Assembly: GCA_015075745.1 (NCBI GenBank)
Contig: JABTTW010000001.1
Span: 620,001-684,000 of the forward strand
Origin: Planctomycetia bacterium
GTDB lineage: Bacteria > Planctomycetota > Phycisphaerae > UBA1845 > UTPLA1
Length of the DNA stretch: 64,000 bases
Reading direction: 5' to 3'
Shown here in pieces: positions 1-7,597 of this stretch. The position numbers and the translations under genes are program-made. Numbering within the stretch: position 1 is the stretch's first letter; every line of letters starts with the position of its first letter. A model generated the notes under the pieces. That model did not search any database. It was not told where the DNA came from and saw nothing but the letters and a program-made list of their open reading frames with translations.

Positions 1-54
1 GCCCGGACTGAAGTTCAGGGGTCGTCGAGAACCGGGGGTACGCGTAGATACGCA

Positions 55-151
55 CGGGCTGGAAGCCCATGCTACCCCGGGTTAATACCTACGGGCTGGA
101 AGCCCATGCTCCCCCGCGTTCAAACGTACGGGCCGGAGGCCCATGGTGCCC
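55..151 (-). repeat. Three GTAG-headed REP-like hairpins, class 1
   Basis: Three near-copies lie at about 55-77, 92-114 and 129-151. On the minus strand the unit reads GGGTAGCATGGGC, a short TTCC or CTCC loop, then GCCCG, that is GTAG followed by a GC-rich palindrome. The third copy is more diverged. A further copy lies at 10993-11015. A GTAG head followed by a palindrome is the known form of REP elements acted on by RAYT transposases. No gene is visible in bases 1-156. Confidence 0.6.
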
Positions 152-156
152 GGGGG

Positions 157-1380
157 TTAGCGCTTGGCGGGGGTGGAGCCGGCCTTTTGGCGCTGGGACT
201 GGGTGGGGAGGCTGTCGAGGCGGACCTTTAACTCGGCGAAGAGGGCGTCCAGCGGCCGGTTGAGGACGGTCTTCTCCGCTTCACGTGCTTTGACGTCGGT
301 CATGAGCTCTGCCCGGGCAAAGGCCTCGGCACGGCTGGCCTGGTACTGATAGGCCCGGCGGCGGAGGTCGCTGAGGATGCTGCGGGCGTTGGTCAACTGG
401 GCGTCGTTGAAGCCGTACTTGTCGGCGGTTGAGAGGACGTACTTCTCCCAGTCGTCGAGGGGAGGGGCCGGCTGGGGCGGGGGCTCGGGCTTGGCATTCT
501 GCGGGGCGGCGCGCGAGACGTCGGCGCCCGGATTGGAGACGACGGGTCGCGGGGGACCGGGAAGCGCCGGAGTGGGTGTCGCGGGGTCGGCCGTGGCCGA
601 GGCGCCCTTGTGGCGCTGCTGGTCAATCTGATGGACGACCGGCGGCGGGACGACCTGCGGGACGGAACTCTGGAGATTCGGTCGATCGGGCAATCGGCCG
701 CGGGTGGGCTCGATGTTTCGGGCAAGGCGATCGAGTCGATCCTGGGCCTCGACGCGCTCGCCGAGATCGCTTGCTGGAACGGGGCGGTTGTAGGCGGGGT
801 CGATCTGGGAGGTCATGGCGACGGCCTCCTTACCGAGAATCCCCTTCTTGCCGCTTGCGAGTTCCTGATCCCCTTTTGCCACGATAATCTCTGACTGCGC
901 CTGGGCCTGCAATTCCTGCAATCGAATTCGACCCTCGGCCGCACGTTCCTGCGTAATACGCGAGCCCAACCAAGCTGACACTTCTTCATCGTTCAGCGGC
1001 ATCGACTGTGTCAATGAAAAGAACTTGCTGGCAAGAGCCTGAACCTCAGGCGAGCTTTCATCATCCAGCGACACGCCGGAATTCTCGATCTTCCTAGCCA
1101 TCTCAGAGAGTTCGGTTTTCATTTTTTCGTCGTACTCGTGCTGTTGATGCACGCGTGCGGTGAGCTCAACTCGCAAAGTAGCAATCTCATCCGGCGTCAA
1201 TTCATAGGCCGAAGTAAACCAGTCGACCTGTCGATCGATTTCAGACTGCCAGGACTCAAGCCAGCCTGGCTCCAGATTGGCAAAATCATCGCCGCCTGAC
1301 TGCGCAACAGCGAGCGATCCGGGAATGACGCAAAGCGTCGCAGCGATGGCGAACGAGCAAGCGGAATTTGCGAGCTTCAT
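157..1380 (-). CDS. Secreted hypothetical protein, helical N-half and proline-rich middle
   Basis: The 407-residue product starts with a signal peptide (about residues 1-26, hydrophobic core then AVAQS). A charged helical segment follows (about 30-180), then a low-complexity Pro/Ala/Gln region (about 225-305) and a second charged helical segment (about 310-395). AGAGGA lies 7 nt before the ATG, which supports the start. No family was recognised. The alternation of helix and proline-rich linker suggests a periplasmic or surface structural protein, but this is inference. It stands alone on the minus strand, and its downstream side carries three REP-like hairpins. Confidence 0.7.
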   Translation of the reverse strand: MKLANSACSFAIAATLCVIPGSLAVAQSGGDDFANLEPGWLESWQSEIDRQVDWFTSAYELTPDEIATLRVELTARVHQQHEYDEKMKTELSEMARKIENSGVSLDDESSPEVQALASKFFSLTQSMPLNDEEVSAWLGSRITQERAAEGRIRLQELQAQAQSEIIVAKGDQELASGKKGILGKEAVAMTSQIDPAYNRPVPASDLGERVEAQDRLDRLARNIEPTRGRLPDRPNLQSSVPQVVPPPVVHQIDQQRHKGASATADPATPTPALPGPPRPVVSNPGADVSRAAPQNAKPEPPPQPAPPLDDWEKYVLSTADKYGFNDAQLTNARSILSDLRRRAYQYQASRAEAFARAELMTDVKAREAEKTVLNRPLDALFAELKVRLDSLPTQSQRQKAGSTPAKR

Positions 1381-1655
1381 AGAAAAATCCTCTTGTCGGG
1401 AATGTCGTGGAACGCTTACTCATTATACCAGCTCAGGGGTGGAGCGGCAGACGGAAAGCATGTAACAAGAACGTCAAGAGAAGGCCAGTCGGCCGGGATT
1501 ACCGGGCATTGGTGGATGGCGCTCCAGGAAGCTGGACTCAAGGGATTAGCGTGGCTGCCAAGACGATGAATCAGTCCGGTCGGATCAACAGCGGGCGAGC
1601 CCGCCGGCTAAATGGGATTGCGCGATCGCTCCCTATCCTGTGAGGCGCTCCAGAA

Positions 1656-1712
1656 TAAGGATCAGGATTAGGATTAGGATTAGGATTGGGAATAGGAGTA
1701 GGAGTAGGAACC
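1656..1712. repeat. AGGATT-type hexanucleotide microsatellite
   Basis: About five units of AGGATT and close variants (GGAATA, GGAGTA) run in tandem between two minus-strand genes. The rest of 1381-1802 holds no credible gene apart from the terminator at its right end. Arrays of this kind change length by replication slippage; no function is evident. Confidence 0.7.
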
Positions 1713-1732
1713 AGACCAAAGACACCGGGGCA

Positions 1733-1776
1733 AAAAAGAAACACGGTTGGCCGCGCTAGGCGAGCCAACCGTGTTT
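1733..1776 (-). terminator. Rho-independent terminator of the PEP-CTERM gene
   Basis: A perfect 13-bp inverted repeat (arms 1739-1751 and 1764-1776, 12-nt loop) is followed on the minus strand by TTTTTT at 1733-1738. It lies 27 bp past the stop codon of the upstream minus-strand gene, the classic placement. Confidence 0.85.
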
Positions 1777-1802
1777 TGAATCACTAAGCTAACCGACGTC
1801 GC

Positions 1803-2519
1803 TTACTTGCGGCGGCGGGCCAGAGCGAGGACGCCGAGGCCGATGAGGCCGAGGGTCGCGGGCTCAGGGGTGTTGCGGACGACGATGACCGGACCCTGAA
1901 GGGCATAGGCCGGCCAACCGGTGAAATTGCCGTAGCCAGGGGCCGCAGCATTGGGGCCGATCGCGACGACTTCATGGAAGCCGCTCGGATCGTCGTTTCC
2001 ACCGAACTCGCCCTGACCGACGCGTGAGTGCAGCGTCGAGGTCTGGAGCTCGCCGGGAAGCTTGTTCTTCGAGAGAACAAACGTGGCGATCTCGTAGAGA
2101 CCGGCCGGAGCGCCAGTTGCGGTGACGTTGAGGCCACCGGCGTTGTCGATCAGCCAGCCACCACCCAGATTGATCTGGACGGGGTTGAGAATCGACTGAA
2201 GGGCGTTCGAGGCAAGCTGAATGTTCTTGATGTTGAACTTGCCTTCATCGGCAGTAGCAAGCGTGCCGAGGTCGATCGAGGAACCGAAGGCTCCACCGTC
2301 GAAGTTCTGGTACATGATCGTGACAACCCAATCGCAGCGAAGGCCGGCGCTGATGTCACAGCCAAGCTCGGCGGTGCCGCCCGGGCCACCCTGGCCAATG
2401 ACGCTGGCGTTCGGCGTGCCGGGAGCTGCTTCAAACCACACGGTGCCGGCCGCAAAGCTCATGCTCGTCACAGCGAGCGTGGCAACGGCGGCAAGAGCCA
2501 AAATCCTTGCAACCTTCAT
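1803..2519 (-). CDS. PEP-CTERM sorting-domain secreted protein
   Basis: The product has an N-terminal signal peptide (MKVARILALAAVATLAV, cleavage near SFAAG), a beta-rich body with several Gly/Pro turns, and a C-terminal PEP-CTERM signal: PEPATLGLIGLG hydrophobic helix then ARRRK. PEP-CTERM proteins are known to be processed by exosortase and retained at or exported to the cell surface. The second ATG (2519) is chosen because AAGGAG lies 9 nt before it, whereas the ATG at 2528 directly abuts that motif. The body has no recognised domain. A strong terminator follows the gene. Confidence 0.85.
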   Translation of the reverse strand: MKVARILALAAVATLAVTSMSFAAGTVWFEAAPGTPNASVIGQGGPGGTAELGCDISAGLRCDWVVTIMYQNFDGGAFGSSIDLGTLATADEGKFNIKNIQLASNALQSILNPVQINLGGGWLIDNAGGLNVTATGAPAGLYEIATFVLSKNKLPGELQTSTLHSRVGQGEFGGNDDPSGFHEVVAIGPNAAAPGYGNFTGWPAYALQGPVIVVRNTPEPATLGLIGLGVLALARRRK

Positions 2520-2734
2520 TTTCTCCATCTCCTTCTCTCAAAAAGCTTTTGAGTTTTTGATTCTTTCCCGCTCTCGTTGTTGGCTCTTGGCTTCTGGTTC
2601 CCCTGGCTCCTCCAGCGGCTCCTGTTGCCCCTCGCCAAATGCTTCAAGCTGAGAAACTGATTCCCTTAAACTTATGTCCTGCGGGCCTACGCTGACCCGC
2701 TAACCACTCTATCAGATCAAACAGGTCAATTCAA

Positions 2735-2768
2735 GGGTTCCGGGGCCTTTTTTAAGGCCCCAGAACCC
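2735..2768 (-). terminator. Hairpin terminator after the dockerin-type secreted protein gene
   Basis: The arms GGGTTC-C-GGGGCC (2735-2747) and GGCCCC-A-GAACCC (2756-2768) pair with a single mismatch around an A/T loop. The hairpin lies 14 bp past the stop codon of the minus-strand gene at 2783-3898 and would end its transcript before the next gene. Confidence 0.65.
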
Positions 2769-2782
2769 GGGGTACACCGAAA

Positions 2783-3898
2783 TTACGGGCAGGGCGTGTC
2801 AACTGCGTCTGCGGTGACAAAACCACCGATATCCGCACTGGTTACGCGCGAGTCACCCGAGAAATCGCCAAAGAAGGCCTGGAACTGGTTATCAGTCGTA
2901 TCAGCGGCAGCAGCACCCATGGGGCCTGCATCAGCCGAAGTGACGCGACCGTCACCGGTGAAGTCACCCTTGATATCGATGACGACGGTTGCATCAGCGA
3001 GTGCTGAAACGCTGACCGTGTCATTACCACTGATGGCCGGGCCTTCCGGGGCGCCTGCGGCATCGTAGCCGTAGTTGATCATTTCAACCGCATCGCCGGC
3101 GCCGTTGAAGACGCGGGTGACGAGGAGGTTGTTCGCCTTCAAGCGAATCTCGTAGGTCGACTGAGCCCGGTAGGTGGCCGTTCGGCCGACACAACCGAAG
3201 GTACCGGCCTGGACGCCGATTCGACCGACGCGGTAAGGCATATCGGTCAGACCGGACGGGCGGGGCTGAATACCGAGGGCGGCATTGTAGGTCGGGCCAG
3301 CCTCAACCGGGACGCGGACGGCCTTGTTCGCACCACCCGCGTTGAAAGTGTCAATCTTGCTGTTCCAGGGACCGCTGCCCGCCGGAGTGACCTGATTGAA
3401 CACCGAACCGTCGTTCATCATTTCGAAAGTCGCCGTCATCGTGTTGCGGGGAGTCGCCGGAGGCGTGACAACCACATCGAGGCCGAGCGACGAAATGACG
3501 TCGCCGGTGCCCGAGGCATCGTCATTGACGTCCATGTAGACCCAAATGTCGCCGTCGCTGCGGTCGCCGTCCATACCCAGACCGTTGAGGGTGTTGATAC
3601 CCACCGCGTTGGGGAAGGCCGTCGGGAAGTCAGTGTGCAGAGCGCCAACACCTGCAACTCGCACGGGCTCCAAGTAGAGCGTTTGGCCGCCGCCCTTGCG
3701 ACCGCCATTGACGTTGTCAAAAAGGAACGGCTGATTGCCGCCCAAACCGCCGGTGATGGCGTTCAGGTTGGCGTTGGTGCCGGGGTTGGTCGCGATGCTG
3801 TTTGCACGGACGTCGCACCAGATCACCGACTGAGCCATGGCCGTCGAGGCGAAAACCATCGCCACGCAGGCACAAAGGACAAGTGTCTTCTTATTCAT
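2783..3898 (-). CDS. Secreted protein with C-terminal dockerin-like calcium loops
   Basis: The 371-residue product has a signal peptide (MNKKTLVLCACVAMVFASTAMAQ) and a long beta-rich body. Its C-terminal tail holds two EF-hand-like loops, GDFTGDGRVTSAD and GDFSGDSRVTSAD, separated by about 30 residues, which is the type I dockerin pattern. Dockerin-like tails are common on planctomycete exported proteins and bind calcium; whether a cohesin partner exists cannot be seen here. GGGAG lies 6 nt before the ATG. No catalytic domain was recognised. It neighbours a PEP-CTERM gene on the same strand, but a terminator hairpin separates them. Confidence 0.8.
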   Translation of the reverse strand: MNKKTLVLCACVAMVFASTAMAQSVIWCDVRANSIATNPGTNANLNAITGGLGGNQPFLFDNVNGGRKGGGQTLYLEPVRVAGVGALHTDFPTAFPNAVGINTLNGLGMDGDRSDGDIWVYMDVNDDASGTGDVISSLGLDVVVTPPATPRNTMTATFEMMNDGSVFNQVTPAGSGPWNSKIDTFNAGGANKAVRVPVEAGPTYNAALGIQPRPSGLTDMPYRVGRIGVQAGTFGCVGRTATYRAQSTYEIRLKANNLLVTRVFNGAGDAVEMINYGYDAAGAPEGPAISGNDTVSVSALADATVVIDIKGDFTGDGRVTSADAGPMGAAAADTTDNQFQAFFGDFSGDSRVTSADIGGFVTADAVDTPCP

Positions 3899-4633
3899 TT
3901 CAAACTCCCAAATACGAGCTACTTCGCTCTTCTTTCGTTTCAGCCGGCACTTGCCGACTGTTGACCCGTGCCTTACCGGGGCAGCAAGTCGCTCGTCACA
4001 CCTTTTTTACTTCGCCGGGGAGGAACGCCCTCTCCCATGAAGCTGACACCGCAAGGTCTGCATTCCTCGCGACATCCAACCGCCAGCGTCGAAAACAAGC
4101 CCGACTCCACCACACGCGCCGACCGACCAGTCTGCATTCGGTTCTTCTCGCCCAAAAGCCCGGGGCTCTTGCAAAGCCCGGAGCAGGCGGAACCGTTAAA
4201 CAGAAGCGACGGTGCCAACCCTCTTGCACGGGCGGGCAATCGCTTCACCGGCGGCGGCGAGGCAGCGGCACAGGGCCGATGACCACGCTGCTAAGGGGGT
4301 AAGCGACATCCACTGCATGGATGAACGCTGATTCTTCCGCCCTAAGACGGAATACACCCTCATTCAATATGGTACCCGAAGGGGGGGATCGTATTCAAGC
4401 GATCGGAGGGAGAATTACGGTATTTGTGAGGCAGAGTTAAGATATTGTCAATGCAAGAGTTACGGCTGGTCTGGGGAGTCGCCGGGGCCGTTTGGGGGCA
4501 AAAAAGGGCATGTTGGGGAGGCGAGGTGGGCGCCACTCGCGCGAAGGTACGGGGCAGAGTCCGCCACCCACAAGGGGTGGCGCTACGGGGGGCGAGGCGC
4601 GGCGTGCATAGGGAGTGGTGGGCTGAGCCCACC
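3899..4633. other. 735-bp intergenic region, no supported gene
   Basis: The left part should hold the promoter and leader of the minus-strand dockerin-type gene. A hairpin with ACTTGC/GCAAGT arms (3949-3989) sits in that leader, but I could not match it to a known riboswitch. The right part is the 3' side of pdxB and carries two GTAG-headed palindromes. Short open frames here have no start signals or recognisable products. Confidence 0.6.
4562..4586 (-). repeat. GTAG-headed REP-like hairpin
   Basis: On the minus strand this reads GTAG followed by CGCCACCC, a five-base loop and GGGTGGCG, a perfect 8-bp stem. It belongs to the same structural type as the other GTAG hairpins in the window but has a different stem sequence. 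Confidence 0.55.
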
Positions 4634-4637
4634 CTAC
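4617..4637 (-). repeat. GTAG-headed palindrome overlapping the pdxB stop codon
   Basis: The minus strand reads GTAGGGTGGGCT, C, then AGCCCACC. The TAG inside GTAG is the pdxB stop codon. Near-identical copies lie at 41030-41050 and 55378-55398. The hairpin could protect the 3' end of the pdxB transcript. Confidence 0.65.
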
Positions 4638-5788
4638 GGGAAGCCGAGGCGGGTGAGGATCGCGCGGGCCTCGGGGTCCAGGGGGCCGTGCACCCGATAG
4701 GCGGGGAACTCGCGGCGGGCGGCGCATCGGGCACGGAGGGCATCGAAGGCGGCGGGGTCCATTGCGGCGACGATTTCGCGGAAGGCGAGGTCGGTGGTGA
4801 GAAGGCCGACGGCGTGGCGAAGGACGTGGGCGGCGGCGGACGATGCGGGCTGGCCGGGTGCCACAGCGATGGCATCGGTAGGAGATGATTCGCGGCCGGG
4901 GGACGCCGGTGTCAATCGTCCGGCAGGGGCGCCGGACGCTACGTGGTCGGCGGCGGACGATACGTGGTCGGCCAGTGCGGCGGCGAGCATTTGGGCGGCG
5001 CGGAGCTTTGACTCGGCGGTGTAGCCTGCGACGTGCGGGGTGGCGACGGCGGCGAGGGCGACGAGCTTCGGATCGGGGCGGGGCTCATTTTGCCAGACAT
5101 CGAGCACCGGCGCGGCGAGGCTGCCCGATCGGACGGCGGCGGCGAGGGCGGCTTCGTCGATGACTTCGCCGCGGGATGAGTTGATGAGAATGCAGCCGGG
5201 GCGCAGGCGGGCGAGCCAGTCGCGATTGGCCATGCCCTGCGTCGGATGCGGGCCGGCGACGGTGAGCGGGACGTGGAGGGTGACGAGGTCGCAGCGGGCG
5301 GCGATGTCTTCGAAGCGGTGGAGATTGGGGGCTCCGGAATCGGCGAGCGGCGGATCGCAGGCGAGGACGGTCATGCCGCAGTGGGATGCCCAATCGGCGA
5401 CGAGTGAGCCGATGCGGCCGCGACCGATGACGCCGAGGGTCTTGCCGGAAGGCGAGCCCCCCCACTGCTGCGAGAGGTGGAGGATTGCGGCGAGGACGTA
5501 TTCGGCGACGCCGCGACCGTTGGAACCTTCGGCGGCGGCAAGGCGGATGCCGCGATGATGCAGGTATGCGGTGTCGATGTGATCGAGGCCGGTGGTGGCG
5601 GTGCCGACGAAGCGGATGGGGGCGGCGTCGAGCAATGCGGCGTTTACGCGAGTGACTGAGCGGACGATGAGGGCGTCGGCGTCATGGAGCAAATCGCGCG
5701 TGAGAGCGCGGCCGGGGAAAGGTCGGACCTCGCCGAGGGCGGCGAAGAGATGGCGGCTGGGGATGGCTTCGTCGATGAGGATCTGCAC
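4634..5788 (-). CDS. pdxB: Erythronate-4-phosphate dehydrogenase
   Basis: The enzyme oxidises 4-phospho-D-erythronate in the DXP-dependent pyridoxal phosphate pathway. The product (384 residues from the GTG at 5788) has the D-2-hydroxyacid dehydrogenase fold: N-terminal ILIDEAIP and VRSVTRVN, a Rossmann motif GRGRIGS, the catalytic Arg in NSSRGEVID, the Glu in NEPRPDP and the His in TPHVAGYT. It ends with the PdxB-specific dimerisation domain (FREIVAAMDP...REFPAYRVHG). The GTG is preferred because upstream starts would run into the divergent DinB gene and because family members begin at this point. No other vitamin B6 gene is adjacent. Confidence 0.9.
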   Translation of the reverse strand: MQILIDEAIPSRHLFAALGEVRPFPGRALTRDLLHDADALIVRSVTRVNAALLDAAPIRFVGTATTGLDHIDTAYLHHRGIRLAAAEGSNGRGVAEYVLAAILHLSQQWGGSPSGKTLGVIGRGRIGSLVADWASHCGMTVLACDPPLADSGAPNLHRFEDIAARCDLVTLHVPLTVAGPHPTQGMANRDWLARLRPGCILINSSRGEVIDEAALAAAVRSGSLAAPVLDVWQNEPRPDPKLVALAAVATPHVAGYTAESKLRAAQMLAAALADHVSSAADHVASGAPAGRLTPASPGRESSPTDAIAVAPGQPASSAAAHVLRHAVGLLTTDLAFREIVAAMDPAAFDALRARCAARREFPAYRVHGPLDPEARAILTRLGFP

Positions 5789-5834
5789 GGGGGAATGATA
5801 GCGGGGGTCGGGGGCGCAGCGTATATTGACGGCC

Positions 5835-6362
5835 ATGAGCAAAGAGAGCCTGACGCGGGAGTTCACGAGCTATGGGGTGGTGAAGCTGCGCGATCACTTT
5901 GCGCAGATACAGCGGTGCGCGGGGATGCTCAGCGAGGTGCAGCTCTGGTATCGGGCGAACGACAAGTCGAACAGCGTGGCGAACCTGCTGCTGCACCTGA
6001 CGGGGAATGTGCGGCAGTGGATCATCGGGGGGATCGCCGGGCGGCCGATCGAGCGGGAGCGTCAGGCGGAGTTTGACGCGCGCGGGGGGCAGACGCGCGA
6101 CGAATTGCTGGGGCCGCTGGAGGAAGTGATCAACGAGGCGTGCGCGGTGGTGCGGATGCTGTCGGAGCATGACCTGGCGAAGGAATATGAGATACAGGCG
6201 TACACGATCAGCGGGATCGCGGCGGTGATGCACGTGGTGGAGCACTTCGCCTTTCACACGGGGCAGATCATCACGACGACGAAGTGGCTGCTGAATGTGG
6301 ACCTGAGCCTGTATGACGAGAAGGGGCACCGGCGGGATGGGCGGACGGAGGACGTGCCCTAG
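5835..6362 (+). CDS. DinB-family (DUF1572-like) four-helix protein
   Basis: The 175-residue product has the helix pattern of the DinB/YfiT superfamily. Three histidines sit in the expected places: one in LLHLTGNVRQWI and two in HVVEHFAFHTGQI, the usual metal-binding triad. The family includes thiol-dependent transferases and many uncharacterised proteins; the substrate cannot be told. The ATG at 5835 is chosen over an upstream TTG. The gene is divergent from pdxB with only 46 bp between the starts, so they probably share a promoter region. Confidence 0.8.
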   Translation: MSKESLTREFTSYGVVKLRDHFAQIQRCAGMLSEVQLWYRANDKSNSVANLLLHLTGNVRQWIIGGIAGRPIERERQAEFDARGGQTRDELLGPLEEVINEACAVVRMLSEHDLAKEYEIQAYTISGIAAVMHVVEHFAFHTGQIITTTKWLLNVDLSLYDEKGHRRDGRTEDVP

Positions 6363-6377
6363 CGATTGCGGCGGCGG

Positions 6378-6539
6378 TTAGGCAGTGCCGCCGGAGAGGG
6401 CGCTGAAGATGCCGGAGAAGATCTCGGTGGAGAAGCCCTGGAAGATGCCGAGGATGATGTTCATGATGAGTCCGACGATCTGAAAGGCGAGGTCGATAAA
6501 GGCGAGCTGGAACTGGTTTTCCATGTTCGTCGTGTCCAT
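6378..6539 (-). CDS. Small hydrophobic membrane peptide
   Basis: A 53-residue product begins MDTTNMENQFQ and continues as one long hydrophobic amphipathic stretch (FQIVGLIMNIILGIFQGF) ending SGGTA. AAAGGAG lies 4 nt before the ATG, a strong initiation signal for such a small gene. It lies antisense and downstream of the DinB gene and is divergent from mqnA. No family was recognised. A single membrane helix or a membrane-surface helix is likely. Confidence 0.6.
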   Translation of the reverse strand: MDTTNMENQFQLAFIDLAFQIVGLIMNIILGIFQGFSTEIFSGIFSALSGGTA

Positions 6540-6618
6540 GGGGCTCCTTTCGGGAAAAACGGGGCGGCGCGGGGGTCCAAACCGGCTGCCGCTCATTAGT
6601 TAATCGGCAGAAGTTGAT

Positions 6619-6657
6619 ACCGCGGCCGGGGCGATGCGCCGCGGTGGGGCTTTTTTT
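6619..6657 (+). terminator. Hairpin followed by a T-tract upstream of mqnA
   Basis: The arms ACCGCGG (6619-6625) and CCGCGGT (6639-6645) are followed by GGGGC and seven T residues (6651-6657). It could end rightward transcripts from the DinB gene before the mqnA promoter. The T-tract lies 5 nt off the stem, so it is not ideal. Confidence 0.5.
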
Positions 6658-6714
6658 AGCGGTGGGGTGCGAGTTTTCAATACGAATGAAAGGGGCGGCG
6701 GGCGAGGCGGGCGG

Positions 6715-6744
6715 TTGGCCAGTTGGGAAGGGGTTCCTTATACT
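6715..6744 (+). promoter_or_regulatory. Candidate sigma-70 promoter of mqnA-mqnC
   Basis: TTGGCC (6715-6720) and TATACT (6739-6744) are separated by 18 bp. This sits just upstream of both possible mqnA starts. The -10 element is good and the -35 element is weak. Confidence 0.45.
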
Positions 6745-6760
6745 CCCGATAGATAAATAG

Positions 6761-7597
6761 ATGCCCAGGCGCGAGGCAGTTGAAAGCGGACACACAATGA
6801 CCATGCCTACCGGCGTGCTTGCCCCAGCGAGTACGAAGTCGATCACTTACGGGGTTGTATCCTTTTTGAATGCACGCCCGCTGCGGGAGTTTATTCCCAA
6901 GCGGGAGGACGTGATCGTACGGCCGGAGGTGCCTTCGAAGCTGATTGATTTGCTCAATGCCGGGCAGTGCGACGTCGCGCTGCTGCCGGTGGTCGATTAC
7001 TGGCGGAATCGGGACCGGCTGGAGTCGGTCTCGGACGCGTGCATCGGCAGCGACGGCGAGACGATGACCGTGCGGGTCTATTCGAAGAAGCCGCCGGATC
7101 GGATTGAGCGACTTTACGTGGATGGCGATTCGCATACGTCGGTCGTGCTGGCGCGGCTGGTTTGGCTGGAGCTATACGGGCACAAGCTGGACGTTGTGCC
7201 GCTGCGGGATATGCGGATCGACCTCGATGGGCCGGCCGAGGCGGTGATGCTGATCGGCGACAAGGTCGTGACCAATGCCCCGCGCGGGTTTGGGTTTGAG
7301 GTCGATCTCGGCGCGGCGTGGAAGCACCTGACGAATCTGCCGTTCGTCTTCGCGGCATGGTATGGGCGGCGCGGCGAGCGACACCTTTCGGCGGCGCGGA
7401 TGCTCAATGAGGCGCGCGATCGGGGCGTGGCGGATGTCCGGCGAATCGCGATGGATGCCGCCCCGCTGCACGGCTGGCCGCCGGAGCTGGCGGTAAGATA
7501 CCTCGGCGAGACGATGAAGTATCGCGTCACATCGGCGATGCGGGCGGGGATGGATCGCTTCTTCTACATGGCTGAGAACCACGGGCTGTTCGCATGA
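6761..7597 (+). CDS. mqnA: Chorismate dehydratase (futalosine pathway)
   Basis: MqnA removes water from chorismate to give 3-enolpyruvylbenzoate, the first step of the futalosine route to menaquinone. The product matches the family from SITYGVVSFLNARPL onward: the binding loop VPSKLIDLLNAGQCDVALLP, then YSKKPPDRIERLYVD and DSHTSVVLARL. Two starts are possible, ATG 6761 and ATG 6797 (MTMPTG); the second would give a length closer to the family core, and neither has a clear ribosome site. The stop codon overlaps the mqnC start (ATGA), so the two are translationally coupled. Confidence 0.88.
   Translation: MPRREAVESGHTMTMPTGVLAPASTKSITYGVVSFLNARPLREFIPKREDVIVRPEVPSKLIDLLNAGQCDVALLPVVDYWRNRDRLESVSDACIGSDGETMTVRVYSKKPPDRIERLYVDGDSHTSVVLARLVWLELYGHKLDVVPLRDMRIDLDGPAEAVMLIGDKVVTNAPRGFGFEVDLGAAWKHLTNLPFVFAAWYGRRGERHLSAARMLNEARDRGVADVRRIAMDAAPLHGWPPELAVRYLGETMKYRVTSAMRAGMDRFFYMAENHGLFA

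Noticed and set aside
1571-1768. Short minus-strand frame over the AGGATT repeat
   Set aside because: The translation is a Pro-Asn-Pro repeat produced by the microsatellite and runs through a terminator hairpin.
3899-4060. Riboswitch in the leader of the dockerin-type gene
   Set aside because: A hairpin is present but the conserved bases of the c-di-GMP or other common riboswitches could not be matched by eye.
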